A stretch of DNA of 64,000 bases, taken from the NCBI GenBank assembly GCA_910584745.1, contig CAJUDG010000008.1:47065-111064 (forward strand), given 5' to 3'. Origin of the DNA: an uncultured Eubacteriales bacterium. Its GTDB lineage: Bacteria; Bacillota; Clostridia; Oscillospirales; Acutalibacteraceae. The notes beneath the pieces are model-generated. The model made no database searches and was not told the DNA's origin. It saw only the letters and a program-made list of their open reading frames with translations. This document shows positions 23,558-31,382 of this stretch, piece after piece. A program made the translations under genes and the position numbers. Every line of letters starts with the position of its first letter. The stretch's first letter is position 1.

Positions 23558-24094
23558 TTGCCCAGCGAGAAGATTTTAGAGCAGAAGCAGCAGCAGGTGG
23601 CCGAGCTTTGCGAGGCCTTTAAGGCGGCCAACGTGGGCGTGCTGGTGGACTATACCGGCATAAGCGTTGAGAAGGACACGAAGCTGCGCAAGCAGCTCCG
23701 CGAGGCTGGCTGCGAGTACAAGGTCGTGAAGAACACCCTGCTGTCCCGCGCCTTTAAGGATGCGGGAATCGATGGCCTGGACGAGGTTTTGAACGGCGCC
23801 ACGGCCATCGCCTACAGCGATAAGGGCTATACCGAGGCCCCCAAGATCTTCGCCGACTACATCAAGCAGAACCCCACGGGTAAGGTGGCCGTAAAGGGCG
23901 GCTTTATTGACGGGGCTGCGGTGGACGCGGCGAGCATCGACCAGCTTGCAAAGCTGCCTCCCAAGGAGGTGCTGGTGGCCCAGGTCCTTGGCGGCCTGAA
24001 CGGGCCCATCCAGGGCTTTGCCAACGTGTGCAGCGGCGTTATGCGCGGCCTGGTTATCGCGCTGAACGCTATTGCGGAGAAGCAGAGCGCGTAA
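23558..24094 (+). CDS. rplJ: Ribosomal protein L10
   Basis: This 178-residue uL10 forms the base of the L7/L12 stalk. TTG 23558 is the start, with GGAGGTG at correct distance. The sequence begins MPSEKILEQKQQQVAELCEA and has the RNA-binding VDYTGISVEKDTKLRKQLRE region. The C-terminal helix binds L12 dimers. Confidence 0.96.
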   Translation: MPSEKILEQKQQQVAELCEAFKAANVGVLVDYTGISVEKDTKLRKQLREAGCEYKVVKNTLLSRAFKDAGIDGLDEVLNGATAIAYSDKGYTEAPKIFADYIKQNPTGKVAVKGGFIDGAAVDAASIDQLAKLPPKEVLVAQVLGGLNGPIQGFANVCSGVMRGLVIALNAIAEKQSA

Positions 24095-24155
24095 ATCCGC
24101 GCGGGATCCTGTTAGACTTACTAAAATACTACTATAAAAATTGGAGGAAATCACA

Positions 24156-24536
24156 ATGTCTGAGAAAGTAACCAACCTGATCGAAGAAGTAAAGGCTCTT
24201 ACCGTTCTGGAGCTTTCCGAGCTCGTTAAGGCCCTGGAGGAGGAGTTCGGCGTGTCCGCTGCCGCTCCCGCCGCTGTTGCCGTGGCCGCCGCTCCTGCTG
24301 GCGACGCTCCCGCCGCCGAGGAGAAGACCGAGTTTGACGTTATCCTGAAGGCCCCCGGCGCCAACAAGATCAACGTCATCAAGATCGTCAAGGAAGTCAC
24401 CGGCCTGGGCCTGAAGGAGGCCAAGGAGCTGGTTGACGGCGCTCCCAAGGCTGTGAAGGAGGGCATCTCCAAGGACGACGCCGAGGCTCTGAAGACCAAG
24501 CTGACCGAGGCTGGCGCTGAGGTTGAGCTGAAGTAA
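24156..24536 (+). CDS. rplL: Ribosomal protein L7/L12
   Basis: This 126-residue bL12 has an N-terminal dimerisation domain (to about 35), an Ala-rich hinge (SAAAPAAVAVAAAPAGDAPA) and the factor-binding domain (KTEFDVILKAPGANKINVIK, then GLGLKEAKELVDGAP). ATG 24156 has TTGGAGG. Unlike most bacteria, rpoB does not follow; a repeat element and an unrelated gene do. Confidence 0.97.
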   Translation: MSEKVTNLIEEVKALTVLELSELVKALEEEFGVSAAAPAAVAVAAAPAGDAPAAEEKTEFDVILKAPGANKINVIKIVKEVTGLGLKEAKELVDGAPKAVKEGISKDDAEALKTKLTEAGAEVELK

Positions 24537-24539
24537 GGA

Positions 24540-24670
24540 GACCGGTCCAGCGGGTCTTACGCTGGCGAGGGTTTGGGGCGAGGAGCCCCAAGGTCTGTTG
24601 CCGACGACGTTGGCCGAAGGCCAAGTCGACGGCGACCTGTGCGCGTGAAGGCCTAAAACCTACTCCCCAA
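24540..24670 (+). repeat. Modular hairpin repeat A1
   Basis: GACCGGT is followed by hairpin CCAGCG-CGCTGG (24547-24565), GAGGG, and hairpin TTTGGGGCGAGGAGCCCCAAG (24572-24592). A GGCGACCTGTGC module lies further on. The stem CCAGCG/CGCTGG replaces CAAGCT/AGCTTG of copies A3 and A4, a compensatory change. It begins at the rplL stop codon. Confidence 0.8.
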
Positions 24671-24780
24671 GGTCCGCATAGCGGACACACAGCATATTGT
24701 GGTAGGTCGGATGTCAACCACATCCGGCCTGCTTTATTTTACCGTAATTGTGAACATATTGTGAACATTTCAAATTTCAC

Positions 24781-24809
24781 TTGCAATTTCGGAAAGAACG
24801 CGCTATAAT
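24781..24809 (+). promoter_or_regulatory. Promoter of the 24903 gene
   Basis: TTGCAA (24781-24786), 17 bp, TATAAT (24804-24809). Confidence 0.8.
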
Positions 24810-24902
24810 GTAACCAATTTGTAACACTTGAAATGAAAATGTAATTTTCGATAGACATAATCAAAGGCATGACAGCCGCCAATCGGGCGGCGGGAGGGAC
24901 AT

Positions 24903-25253
24903 ATGGGCAGTAAGGCAAGATTTGCGGTTTCCTTTATCCTGGTGCTGGCGGGCACCCTGATCCTGGTGGCGGCGCTCAGCGCCATGACCCAGGACAGCCC
25001 ACAGGCGGCCGCTGACAGGTATATGGAGCAGCTGCACAGTACCCAGCAGGCCCAGGAGCTCTCCGCCCCGGCCACAGGCCAGCAGGATGTGTCTTTTCTT
25101 GCAAGTCTCGGCGGGTTTCTCGGTATCATCCTCATACCTATCACGGGGTGGCTGATGATGGCCAGGGCCAGACGCAACAGCCAGCGGGCCGAGGAGCGGC
25201 GGCGTTCGCGGAAGCACCGGACGGTGTCTCCGGCTTTGAAGTATCGCGTATAA
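24903..25253 (+). CDS. Small membrane protein of unknown function
   Basis: The protein has 116 residues. Predicted membrane helices lie at about 8-28 and 63-85, with a polar, Gln/Ala-rich segment between them and a basic C-terminal tail with several Arg (RARRNSQRAEERRRSRKHR). The segment between the helices is probably outside the cell. No known domain is evident. It is monocistronic with its own promoter. Confidence 0.7.
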   Translation: MGSKARFAVSFILVLAGTLILVAALSAMTQDSPQAAADRYMEQLHSTQQAQELSAPATGQQDVSFLASLGGFLGIILIPITGWLMMARARRNSQRAEERRRSRKHRTVSPALKYRV

Positions 25254-25329
25254 GGGTTTTCGTCCTTTCATATTTTACCTCGAATTGGGCCGGCGTAATT
25301 GCCGGCCTGATTTTTTTGCTTTTTTGGCC

Positions 25330-25405
25330 TCCGGCGGGGAGGGGCGCTGCCCCCTCCACCCCTGCCACTTTTAAAAAAGTGGACAAAATTTTTGCCCGCC
25401 TGTGG
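25330..25405 (-). repeat. Intergenic hairpin repeat (family B, reverse orientation)
   Basis: On the minus strand it reads GTCCACTTTT, a short A/T loop, AAAAGTGG, then GGGGTGGAGGGGGCAGCGCC. It is related to the units at 21249, 45031, 54908 and 57589. It lies just before the potA promoter. Confidence 0.7.
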
Positions 25406-25426
25406 CGCTGCTCTTGAAAGTTTTTC

Positions 25427-25455
25427 TTGACTTTTTTCGGGTTTTTTCGTATAGT
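25427..25455 (+). promoter_or_regulatory. Promoter of the potABCD operon
   Basis: TTGACT (25427-25432), 17 bp, TATAGT (25450-25455). A leader of about 200 nt (25463-25663) contains hairpin GGCCGTG/CACGGCC (about 25484-25509). No known riboswitch was recognised. Confidence 0.75.
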
Positions 25456-25663
25456 ATAGGGAGTGCGTTTGCATCTGTAAAAGGCCGTGCGTTCAGGAGG
25501 TCACGGCCATAAAAGCGGCCCGGTTTACGCTGCTCCGGCCTGCCCCGGTTTCGGGGAGGACCTAAAATCCTTTGCGGGAGGCAGCGGGCGACCGTCCGGG
25601 CCGGGTTATGTTGTGAATAACGAAAGACACGCAACTAATTTTTTCGCAAAGGGGATGCACCCA

Positions 25664-26815
25664 ATGAACGATTCTAACCGTACTATCATTTCGCTTAAAG
25701 ACATCACCGTTTCCTACGACGGCGAGCAGGTGCTTAAAGGCTTTTGCCTTGACATCCGCGACGGCGAGTTCCTGACACTTCTGGGACCCTCCGGCTGCGG
25801 CAAGACCACCGTGCTTCGTACCATCGGCGGCTTTATCAGGCCGGACGCGGGTGAGGTCTTTTTTGATGGCGGAAACATCACCGCGCTGCCCCCCCATAAG
25901 CGGGAGGTGAACACCATCTTCCAGAAGTATGCTCTGTTCCCGCACCTGAACGTCTATGACAATATAGCCTTCGGCATGAGGCTTAAGGGCAAAAGCGAAC
26001 GGGAGGTAAAGGACACCGTCCACCGTATGCTCTCGATGGTGAACCTGTCGGGCTATGCCCACAGGGGCATAGGCCAGCTCTCCGGCGGGCAGCAGCAGCG
26101 GGTGGCCATGGCGAGGGCCCTTGCAAACGAGCCCAAGGTCCTGCTTTTGGACGAGCCCCTCTCGGCCCTGGACCTGAAGCTTCGCAAGGACATGCAGGTG
26201 GAGCTTAAAAAGCTGCAGCAGCAGACGGGGATAACCTTCGTCTTCGTCACCCACGACCAGGAGGAGGCCCTGTCCATGTCGGACCGGGTGGTGGTGATGG
26301 ACGGCGGCGATATCCAGCAGATAGGCACGCCCACCGACATCTATAACGAGCCGGGCAACGCCTTTGTGGCGGACTTTATCGGCGAGTCCAACATTCTCGA
26401 CGGCCTGATGGTCCGGGACTTCGAGGTGAAGTTTGCCGGGCAGAGGTTCAAATGCCTTGACAAGGGCTTCGGCGAGAATACCCCCGTGGACGTGGTGATA
26501 CGTCCCGAGGACATCGACGTGGTGGAGCCGGACTCCACCCATATCACCGGCGAGGTCACAAACGTCACATTTAAGGGGGTCCACTATGAGATAATCGTGG
26601 ATGTGGCCGGGTTCAAGTGGATGATACAGTCCACGGACTATCGGGCCGTTGGGGACCGGATAGGCCTGTCCCTGACCCCGGACGACATACATGTTATGGC
26701 AAAGTCCCAGTATTCCGGCATGTTCGGCGACTACAGTACCTTCTCCGACGAGATGGAGGAGGATATGATGGCCACCGAGGAAGCTGAACAGGAGGGCGGC
26801 GAAGATGAAGACTAA
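25664..26815 (+). CDS. potA: Spermidine/putrescine ABC transporter, ATP-binding subunit
   Basis: This 383-residue ABC ATPase has Walker A GPSGCGKTT, signature LSGGQQQRVAMARAL, Walker B LLLDEPLSALD and switch His in FVTHDQEEAL. A C-terminal TOBE domain follows. It energises polyamine uptake with potB, potC and potD. ATG 25664 is chosen because AAAGGGG lies 9 nt upstream; ATG 25655 would be too close. The 3' end overlaps potB. Confidence 0.94.
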   Translation: MNDSNRTIISLKDITVSYDGEQVLKGFCLDIRDGEFLTLLGPSGCGKTTVLRTIGGFIRPDAGEVFFDGGNITALPPHKREVNTIFQKYALFPHLNVYDNIAFGMRLKGKSEREVKDTVHRMLSMVNLSGYAHRGIGQLSGGQQQRVAMARALANEPKVLLLDEPLSALDLKLRKDMQVELKKLQQQTGITFVFVTHDQEEALSMSDRVVVMDGGDIQQIGTPTDIYNEPGNAFVADFIGESNILDGLMVRDFEVKFAGQRFKCLDKGFGENTPVDVVIRPEDIDVVEPDSTHITGEVTNVTFKGVHYEIIVDVAGFKWMIQSTDYRAVGDRIGLSLTPDDIHVMAKSQYSGMFGDYSTFSDEMEEDMMATEEAEQEGGEDED

Positions 26816-27632
26816 CTCCAAGCTCCTGTCGGCCCCCTATACCGTGTGGATGACTATCTTTATTATACTGCCCATGGTGCTTGTAGGGTACTTTGCCTTT
26901 ACAGACAAGCAGGGGAGCTTTACACTTGAGAACATACTAAGCGTGGGCCAGTATTCCAACGTCTTCCTGCGGTCCATCTGGCTGGGGGCCGTGGCCACGG
27001 TCATATGCCTGGTGCTGGGGTACCCGCTGGCGTACATAATCGCCAAGCTTCCGGCAAAGCGCCAGAGCGTCATGGTGATGCTGGTGATGCTGCCCATGTG
27101 GATGAACTTTCTGCTTAGAACATACGCCTGGATGACCCTTTTGGAGGATAACGGGCTGATAAACGCGGCGCTCTCCGCTGTGGGCCTGCCCAGGGTGCAC
27201 ATGATAAATACCGCGGGGGCCGTGGTGCTGGGGATGGTGTACAACTATATACCATATATGGTGCTTCCCCTTTACAGCGTGCTGACGAAGATAGACGAGA
27301 GCGTCATCGAGGCCGCCCAGGACCTTGGGGCCAGCGACAGCAAGGTGTTCCTCAAGGTAGTCGTGCCCATGAGTATGCCCGGGGTCATAAGCGGGGTGAC
27401 CATGGTGTTCGTGCCCGCCGTGTCCACCTTCATCATCTCAAAGATGTTGGGGGGCGGGGGAAACCTGCTTATCGGCGACCTTATCGACATGCAGTTCCTG
27501 GGCAGCGCCTATAACCCCAACCTGGGCTCGGCCATATCCCTGGTGCTGATGGTGATAATCCTTATCTGCATGGGTATCATGAACCAGTTTGACGACGGAG
27601 AGGACCAGGGGAAGGGGGGTATAATGCTATGA
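26805..27632 (+). CDS. potB: Spermidine/putrescine ABC transporter permease
   Basis: This 275-residue inner-membrane permease has about six helices. The EAA-type loop appears as VIEAAQDLGASDSKVFLKVV, which contacts the ATPase. It overlaps potA by 11 bp and potC by 4 bp, so the operon is translationally coupled. Confidence 0.93.
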   Translation: MKTNSKLLSAPYTVWMTIFIILPMVLVGYFAFTDKQGSFTLENILSVGQYSNVFLRSIWLGAVATVICLVLGYPLAYIIAKLPAKRQSVMVMLVMLPMWMNFLLRTYAWMTLLEDNGLINAALSAVGLPRVHMINTAGAVVLGMVYNYIPYMVLPLYSVLTKIDESVIEAAQDLGASDSKVFLKVVVPMSMPGVISGVTMVFVPAVSTFIISKMLGGGGNLLIGDLIDMQFLGSAYNPNLGSAISLVLMVIILICMGIMNQFDDGEDQGKGGIML

Positions 27633-28432
27633 GCCGTACAGTAGGCAAGCTTTACACCTTCCTGATATTCCTGTTCCTATACGCGCCCATTTTGGTGCTC
27701 ATCGTCTTCTCCTTCAACGACACCGAGACCGCCAGCCGCACGGTGTTCAGCGGGTTCTCCCTTCGCTGGTACGAGAAGCTTTTTGAGGACCGGCTGATAA
27801 TGGAGGCACTTAGAAATACGCTGATAATCGCCATCGCCGCGGCGGCGGCCTCAACGGTGCTGGGCACCATGGCGGCCATCGGCATAAACTCCATGAAGCG
27901 GCTGCCAAAGCGCGTTATGATGAACATCACCAACTTCCCTATGGTGAACCCGGAGATAGTTACGGGCGTCTCCATGATGCTGCTGTTCGTGTTCGCTGTG
28001 GGGGTCTTCGGGGGGCGGAGCCTGGGGATGGGGAGCATTATCGCGGCCCATATCACCTTCTGCCTGCCCTATGTGATACTACAGGTGCTGCCCAAGCTCC
28101 GGCAGATGGACCCGGCCCTGTACGAGGCGGCCCAGGACCTGGGCTGCCCGCCGGTGAAGGCCTTTTTCAAGGTGGTGCTGCCGGAGATAATGCCGGGGAT
28201 CGTCACCGGGATGATAATGGCCTTTACCCTGTCCATCGACGACTTTGTCATAAGCTACTTTACCAGCGGCACCACCCAGACCCTGCCAATCTACATCTAC
28301 TCAATGACACGGAAAAGGGTCAGCCCGGAGATAAACGCCCTCAGCACGGTGCTCTTTGCGGCGGTGATGGCGCTGCTTATCATCGTCAACGTGCGCACCA
28401 GCAGGGCGGAGAAAGGGGGCGAGCGGGGGTGA
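27629..28432 (+). CDS. potC: Spermidine/putrescine ABC transporter permease
   Basis: This 267-residue permease is the partner of potB. Six helices are visible, with the EAA loop as LYEAAQDLGCPPVKAFFKVV. It overlaps both neighbours by four bases. Confidence 0.93.
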   Translation: MSRTVGKLYTFLIFLFLYAPILVLIVFSFNDTETASRTVFSGFSLRWYEKLFEDRLIMEALRNTLIIAIAAAAASTVLGTMAAIGINSMKRLPKRVMMNITNFPMVNPEIVTGVSMMLLFVFAVGVFGGRSLGMGSIIAAHITFCLPYVILQVLPKLRQMDPALYEAAQDLGCPPVKAFFKVVLPEIMPGIVTGMIMAFTLSIDDFVISYFTSGTTQTLPIYIYSMTRKRVSPEINALSTVLFAAVMALLIIVNVRTSRAEKGGERG

Positions 28433-29598
28433 AAAGGGTTTTTGCTTTACTGCTTGCGCTGGCCCTGATAGCGCCCGGTATCAGGGTCCGGGCTGCGTCG
28501 GAGTATGACCCGGACGTGACCATAAACGTCTACAGCTGGGGGGAGTACATCGCCAACGGCACCGACGGCTCCATGGACGTGAACGCGGAGTTCACAGCGC
28601 GCACGGGGATAAAGGTGAACTATACCACCTTCGACAGCAACGAGTCGCTGTACTCAAAGCTGGTGGGGGGCGGCGCGGACTATGACGTTATCGTGCCCTC
28701 GGACTATATGGTGTCAAGGCTCATAAACGAGGACATGCTGCTGCCCCTGGACTTTGAGAACATCCCAAACTACCAGTACATAGACGGGCAGTTCAGAAGC
28801 CCCGGCTATGACCCGGAGAACAGATACTCCGTGCCGTACACCTGGGGCGTGGTGGGGGTGTTCTACAACACCCAGTATATCGACAGCGTGGAGAGCTGGG
28901 AGAGCCTTTGGGACGACGAGTACGCCGGGAAGATACTCATGTTCGACAATCCCCGGGACAGCTTCGCCATCGCCCAGTTCATGCTGGGCCAGGACGTGAA
29001 CACCACGGACCTAGAGGACTGGCGGGCGGCCGCGGACCTTTTAAAGGATCAGAAGCCCCTGGTCCAGGCCTATGTGATGGACCAGATATTCGACAAGATG
29101 GAGAGCGGCGAGGCCTGGATAGCGCCATACTACGCCGGGGACGCGGCCATTTTGGTGGACAACTCTGAGGACATCGACTTCGCCGTGCCAAAGGAGGGCA
29201 CCAACTTCTTCGTGGACGCCATGTGCGTGCCCAAGACCGCCAGCCATAAGCGGGAGGCCGAGGAGTACATAAACTTCCTCTGCGACCCGGAGATAGCCGG
29301 GGCCAATATGGACTATGTGGGCTACTCCACCCCGGAGACGGCGGCCAAGGAGTACCTGGACCCGGAGGTGGCCGAGAGCCCCCTGCATTACCCCAGCGAG
29401 GAGACCCTGTCAAGGACCCAGATATTCGTGAACCTGCCCGAGGAGACCTCCCGGGAGGTGGACCGGCTCTGGGCCGAGGTGAAGATGGGCGGCCCCGGGG
29501 AATCGGCGGTGCTTGTGGCCATAATCCTTGGGTTTCTGGGGGTGTACATAGCCATCATCATCTATAAGCGCCGCAAGAGGAAGAGGGAGCTGGCGTGA
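28429..29598 (+). CDS. potD: Polyamine-binding protein with C-terminal membrane anchor
   Basis: This 389-residue PotD/PotF-type substrate-binding protein starts at GTG 28429. The mature region begins VTINVYSWGEYI, with DYDVIVPSDYMVSRLI and WGVVGVFYN as family motifs. Gram-positive binding proteins are usually lipoproteins. Here the signal peptide lacks a lipobox Cys (...RVRAASEYDP). Instead the C-terminus has a hydrophobic helix (about 358-378) followed by YKRRKRKREL. I infer that it is held to the membrane by this tail. Confidence 0.92.
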   Translation: MKRVFALLLALALIAPGIRVRAASEYDPDVTINVYSWGEYIANGTDGSMDVNAEFTARTGIKVNYTTFDSNESLYSKLVGGGADYDVIVPSDYMVSRLINEDMLLPLDFENIPNYQYIDGQFRSPGYDPENRYSVPYTWGVVGVFYNTQYIDSVESWESLWDDEYAGKILMFDNPRDSFAIAQFMLGQDVNTTDLEDWRAAADLLKDQKPLVQAYVMDQIFDKMESGEAWIAPYYAGDAAILVDNSEDIDFAVPKEGTNFFVDAMCVPKTASHKREAEEYINFLCDPEIAGANMDYVGYSTPETAAKEYLDPEVAESPLHYPSEETLSRTQIFVNLPEETSREVDRLWAEVKMGGPGESAVLVAIILGFLGVYIAIIIYKRRKRKRELA

Positions 29599-29607
29599 TA
29601 CCGTATA

Positions 29608-29636
29608 TTGCATGAACTGACAGGATGTGCTATAAT
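29608..29636 (+). promoter_or_regulatory. Promoter of toxin-like gene 3
   Basis: TTGCAT (29608-29613), 17 bp, TATAAT (29631-29636). Confidence 0.88.
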
Positions 29637-29684
29637 GTGCTTGCTTGCCGAACCGACCTGGCGACAGAAGGGAGGTGAGGTATA

Positions 29685-29783
29685 GTGAACATAGTGAACG
29701 ACTTTTTAGTGTCTCTCTTAGCGGGTCTTGTCTGCCACTTTATGATACGGTGGTTTGAGGACCACGGGCACGACGGCAAGTAA
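29685..29783 (+). CDS. Fst-like small hydrophobic peptide 3 (type I toxin candidate)
   Basis: A 32-residue peptide from GTG 29685, MNIVNDFLVSLLAGLVCHFM then IRWFEDHGHDGK. It shares the SLL segment, the R/K-W-(L/F)-E motif and the -GK end with peptide 2. GGGAGGTG precedes it. The leader hairpin at 29645-29664 matches those of loci 1 and 2. The locus lies between potD and an unrelated gene. Confidence 0.78.
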   Translation: MNIVNDFLVSLLAGLVCHFMIRWFEDHGHDGK

Positions 29784-29787
29784 GCAA

Positions 29788-29824
29788 AAAGAAAACCCCC
29801 GGACTAGCCCTCCGGGGGTTTTCT
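29788..29824. terminator. Shared bidirectional terminator of locus 3
   Basis: Hairpin AAAACCCCCGGA/TCCGGGGGTTTT with a 7-nt loop and A/T tracts on both sides ends both convergent transcripts. Confidence 0.88.
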
Positions 29825-29852
29825 TGTGAGTAAGTGAACATAGTGATTACAT
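29790..29852 (-). ncRNA. Antitoxin-like RNA 3
   Basis: A predicted minus-strand RNA of about 60 nt runs from its promoter at 29857-29885 to the shared hairpin. The plus-strand 14-mer AGTGAACATAGTGA at 29833-29846 is identical to 29684-29697 over the toxin start codon. The RNA can therefore pair with the start region. Confidence 0.78.
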
Positions 29853-29856
29853 TTAT

Positions 29857-29885
29857 ATTATAGCACGTGTCTCTCCAAAATGCAA
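29857..29885 (-). promoter_or_regulatory. Promoter of antitoxin-like RNA 3
   Basis: On the minus strand TTGCAT (29885-29880), 17 bp, TATAAT (29862-29857). Confidence 0.88.
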
Positions 29886-29889
29886 GCTT

Positions 29890-30777
29890 TTATTTCAGAA
29901 GTCTCTCGCCGTCGAACACCAGCACTCCCAGGGCGCTGCCGTTTTTGCCGCCATCTAAGAGGTGCTTCTTAAATGCCCGCTGCATACTGGTGTCCTCGGG
30001 AAGCTGCGCGGTGGGGCCGTCCGCGGCGGGGCCAAAAACCCGCCAGGCATCGTCAAAGGCGCCGTCGTCTATCTCCAGGATGGTGAAGTCGTCCTGGAAG
30101 CTGACGATGTTGGAGGAGCCGGAGAGCACCTTGCGGTACTCGGGGTACAGCAGCCAGGAGTGACAGATGCACACAAGGGGCCCGTCCCCCCGCAGGTCCT
30201 TGAAGAAGTCGTAGGCCAGCTTATAGGACTGGAGCCGGGCGTTAAGGTCGAAGGGCTCGCCGCTGGAGGGGATGTGGATATTCAGGAGCTTCTGGCCGGG
30301 CCGCAGGGTCACGCCGGCCACCTCACGGGCGGGGTGGTCATAGGTGATGGTCTCATACTCCAGCCGCCCCAGCTTCACGATGTCGCAGCGGTAGAAGATG
30401 GGGTACCAGAACTGGACAAAGGTGCCGAAGACCCCCTTGTTCTGCATACACTCCACGGTCTTATAGCGCAGGTCGGCGAAGGTGTCGAAGAAGACCTGCT
30501 CGCTGATACCGGCGGCTATGTAGTCCCTATGGGCCCGCTCGGCGGCGAAGGCCAGGAACAGGCCCCAGACCGTGTGGGGGCTCACGCCGGAGGCCCCGGC
30601 CATCTCGTCGATAAGGGGGGTCACAAGGCCGATGTCGAAGTCGTTCTCATAGAAGAAGTCGATGGAGCCGTCCATGGCCGCCGGGTCCAGCTTATCCGCG
30701 TCCCGCTCGTACGCGTCCCTGGCCTCCTGGGGGAAGCCGGTGCGCTCCATCAGCAGCTGTAAAAAGTCTCTGTTCAT
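29890..30777 (-). CDS. Acyltransferase-domain (GNAT C-terminal-like) protein
   Basis: This 295-residue protein resembles the DUF5596 / GNAT-C two-domain proteins of gut Firmicutes: a helical N-terminal half, then NIHIPSSGEPFDLNARLQSY, CICHSWLLYPEYRKVL and the EIDDGAFDDAWRVFG end. They are annotated as acyltransferases; substrate and activity are unproven. Its ATG overlaps the dtd stop (ATGA), so the two are coupled. Confidence 0.72.
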   Translation of the reverse strand: MNRDFLQLLMERTGFPQEARDAYERDADKLDPAAMDGSIDFFYENDFDIGLVTPLIDEMAGASGVSPHTVWGLFLAFAAERAHRDYIAAGISEQVFFDTFADLRYKTVECMQNKGVFGTFVQFWYPIFYRCDIVKLGRLEYETITYDHPAREVAGVTLRPGQKLLNIHIPSSGEPFDLNARLQSYKLAYDFFKDLRGDGPLVCICHSWLLYPEYRKVLSGSSNIVSFQDDFTILEIDDGAFDDAWRVFGPAADGPTAQLPEDTSMQRAFKKHLLDGGKNGSALGVLVFDGERLLK

Positions 30778-31232
30778 TTTGTACCTCCTAGTTTTTCTGT
30801 GTCGAGAATAATGGTCACGGGGCCGTCGTTCTCCACCGGCACCCGCATGTCCGCGCCGAACTCCCCGGTCACCACCGGGACCCCCAGCCCCCGCAGCCGG
30901 TCCGCGAAGCAGAGGAACAGCTCCCGGGCCCGGTCAGGGGGCGCGGCCTGGTCGAAGGAGGGCCTGCGGCCCTTCTTGCAGTCGGTGCCCAGGGTGAAGT
31001 TGGGGATGAGCAGCACCTGCCCGCCTGTGTCCGTAACGGAGAGGTTCATCTTGTCCTGGCTGTCGGAGAAGATGCGCAGGCCGCTGAGCTTTCCGGCAAG
31101 TATATCGGCTTCACGCTCCGTGTCGCCCTTGAGCACCCCAAGGAACACGGCAAGGCCCGGGCCGATGGAGCGGGTCTCGCCGCCGTTTATTGTGACAGAA
31201 GCGGACAGGGCCCGCTGAACTACCGCGCGCAT
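30774..31232 (-). CDS. dtd: D-aminoacyl-tRNA deacylase
   Basis: This 152-residue DTD protein hydrolyses D-aminoacyl-tRNA, and also glycyl-tRNA(Ala), keeping D-residues out of proteins. It starts MRAVVQRALSASVTI. The SQ motif is present as SDSQDKMNLS and the GP motif as NDGPVTIIL. ATG 31232 follows GGGGGTG; the in-frame ATG three codons upstream is less well placed. Confidence 0.95.
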   Translation of the reverse strand: MRAVVQRALSASVTINGGETRSIGPGLAVFLGVLKGDTEREADILAGKLSGLRIFSDSQDKMNLSVTDTGGQVLLIPNFTLGTDCKKGRRPSFDQAAPPDRARELFLCFADRLRGLGVPVVTGEFGADMRVPVENDGPVTIILDTEKLGGTK

Positions 31233-31321
31233 GATATGCACCCCCAGATAAAGATTATATATAGTCTAGCACAAAAAGGGGAAAAGGTAAAGGGAAAGAT
31301 TTTTATGGGGGGCTTTTTGAC

Positions 31322-31350
31322 TTGCAACTTCGGGGGGATTTTGCTATAAT
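31322..31350 (+). promoter_or_regulatory. Promoter of the 31383 gene
   Basis: TTGCAA (31322-31327), 17 bp, TATAAT (31345-31350). Confidence 0.85.
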
Positions 31351-31382
31351 ATGAAAAAATCACCCGGGAAAGGGGCGGCAGT

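Noticed and set aside
25562..26821. Long minus-strand ORF opposite potA, and similar long antisense ORFs opposite groEL (57812-59512), argS (38100-39242) and gdhA (47342-48451).
   Set aside because: They mirror genes of high GC content with clear families, have no ribosome-binding sites of their own and no recognisable domains.
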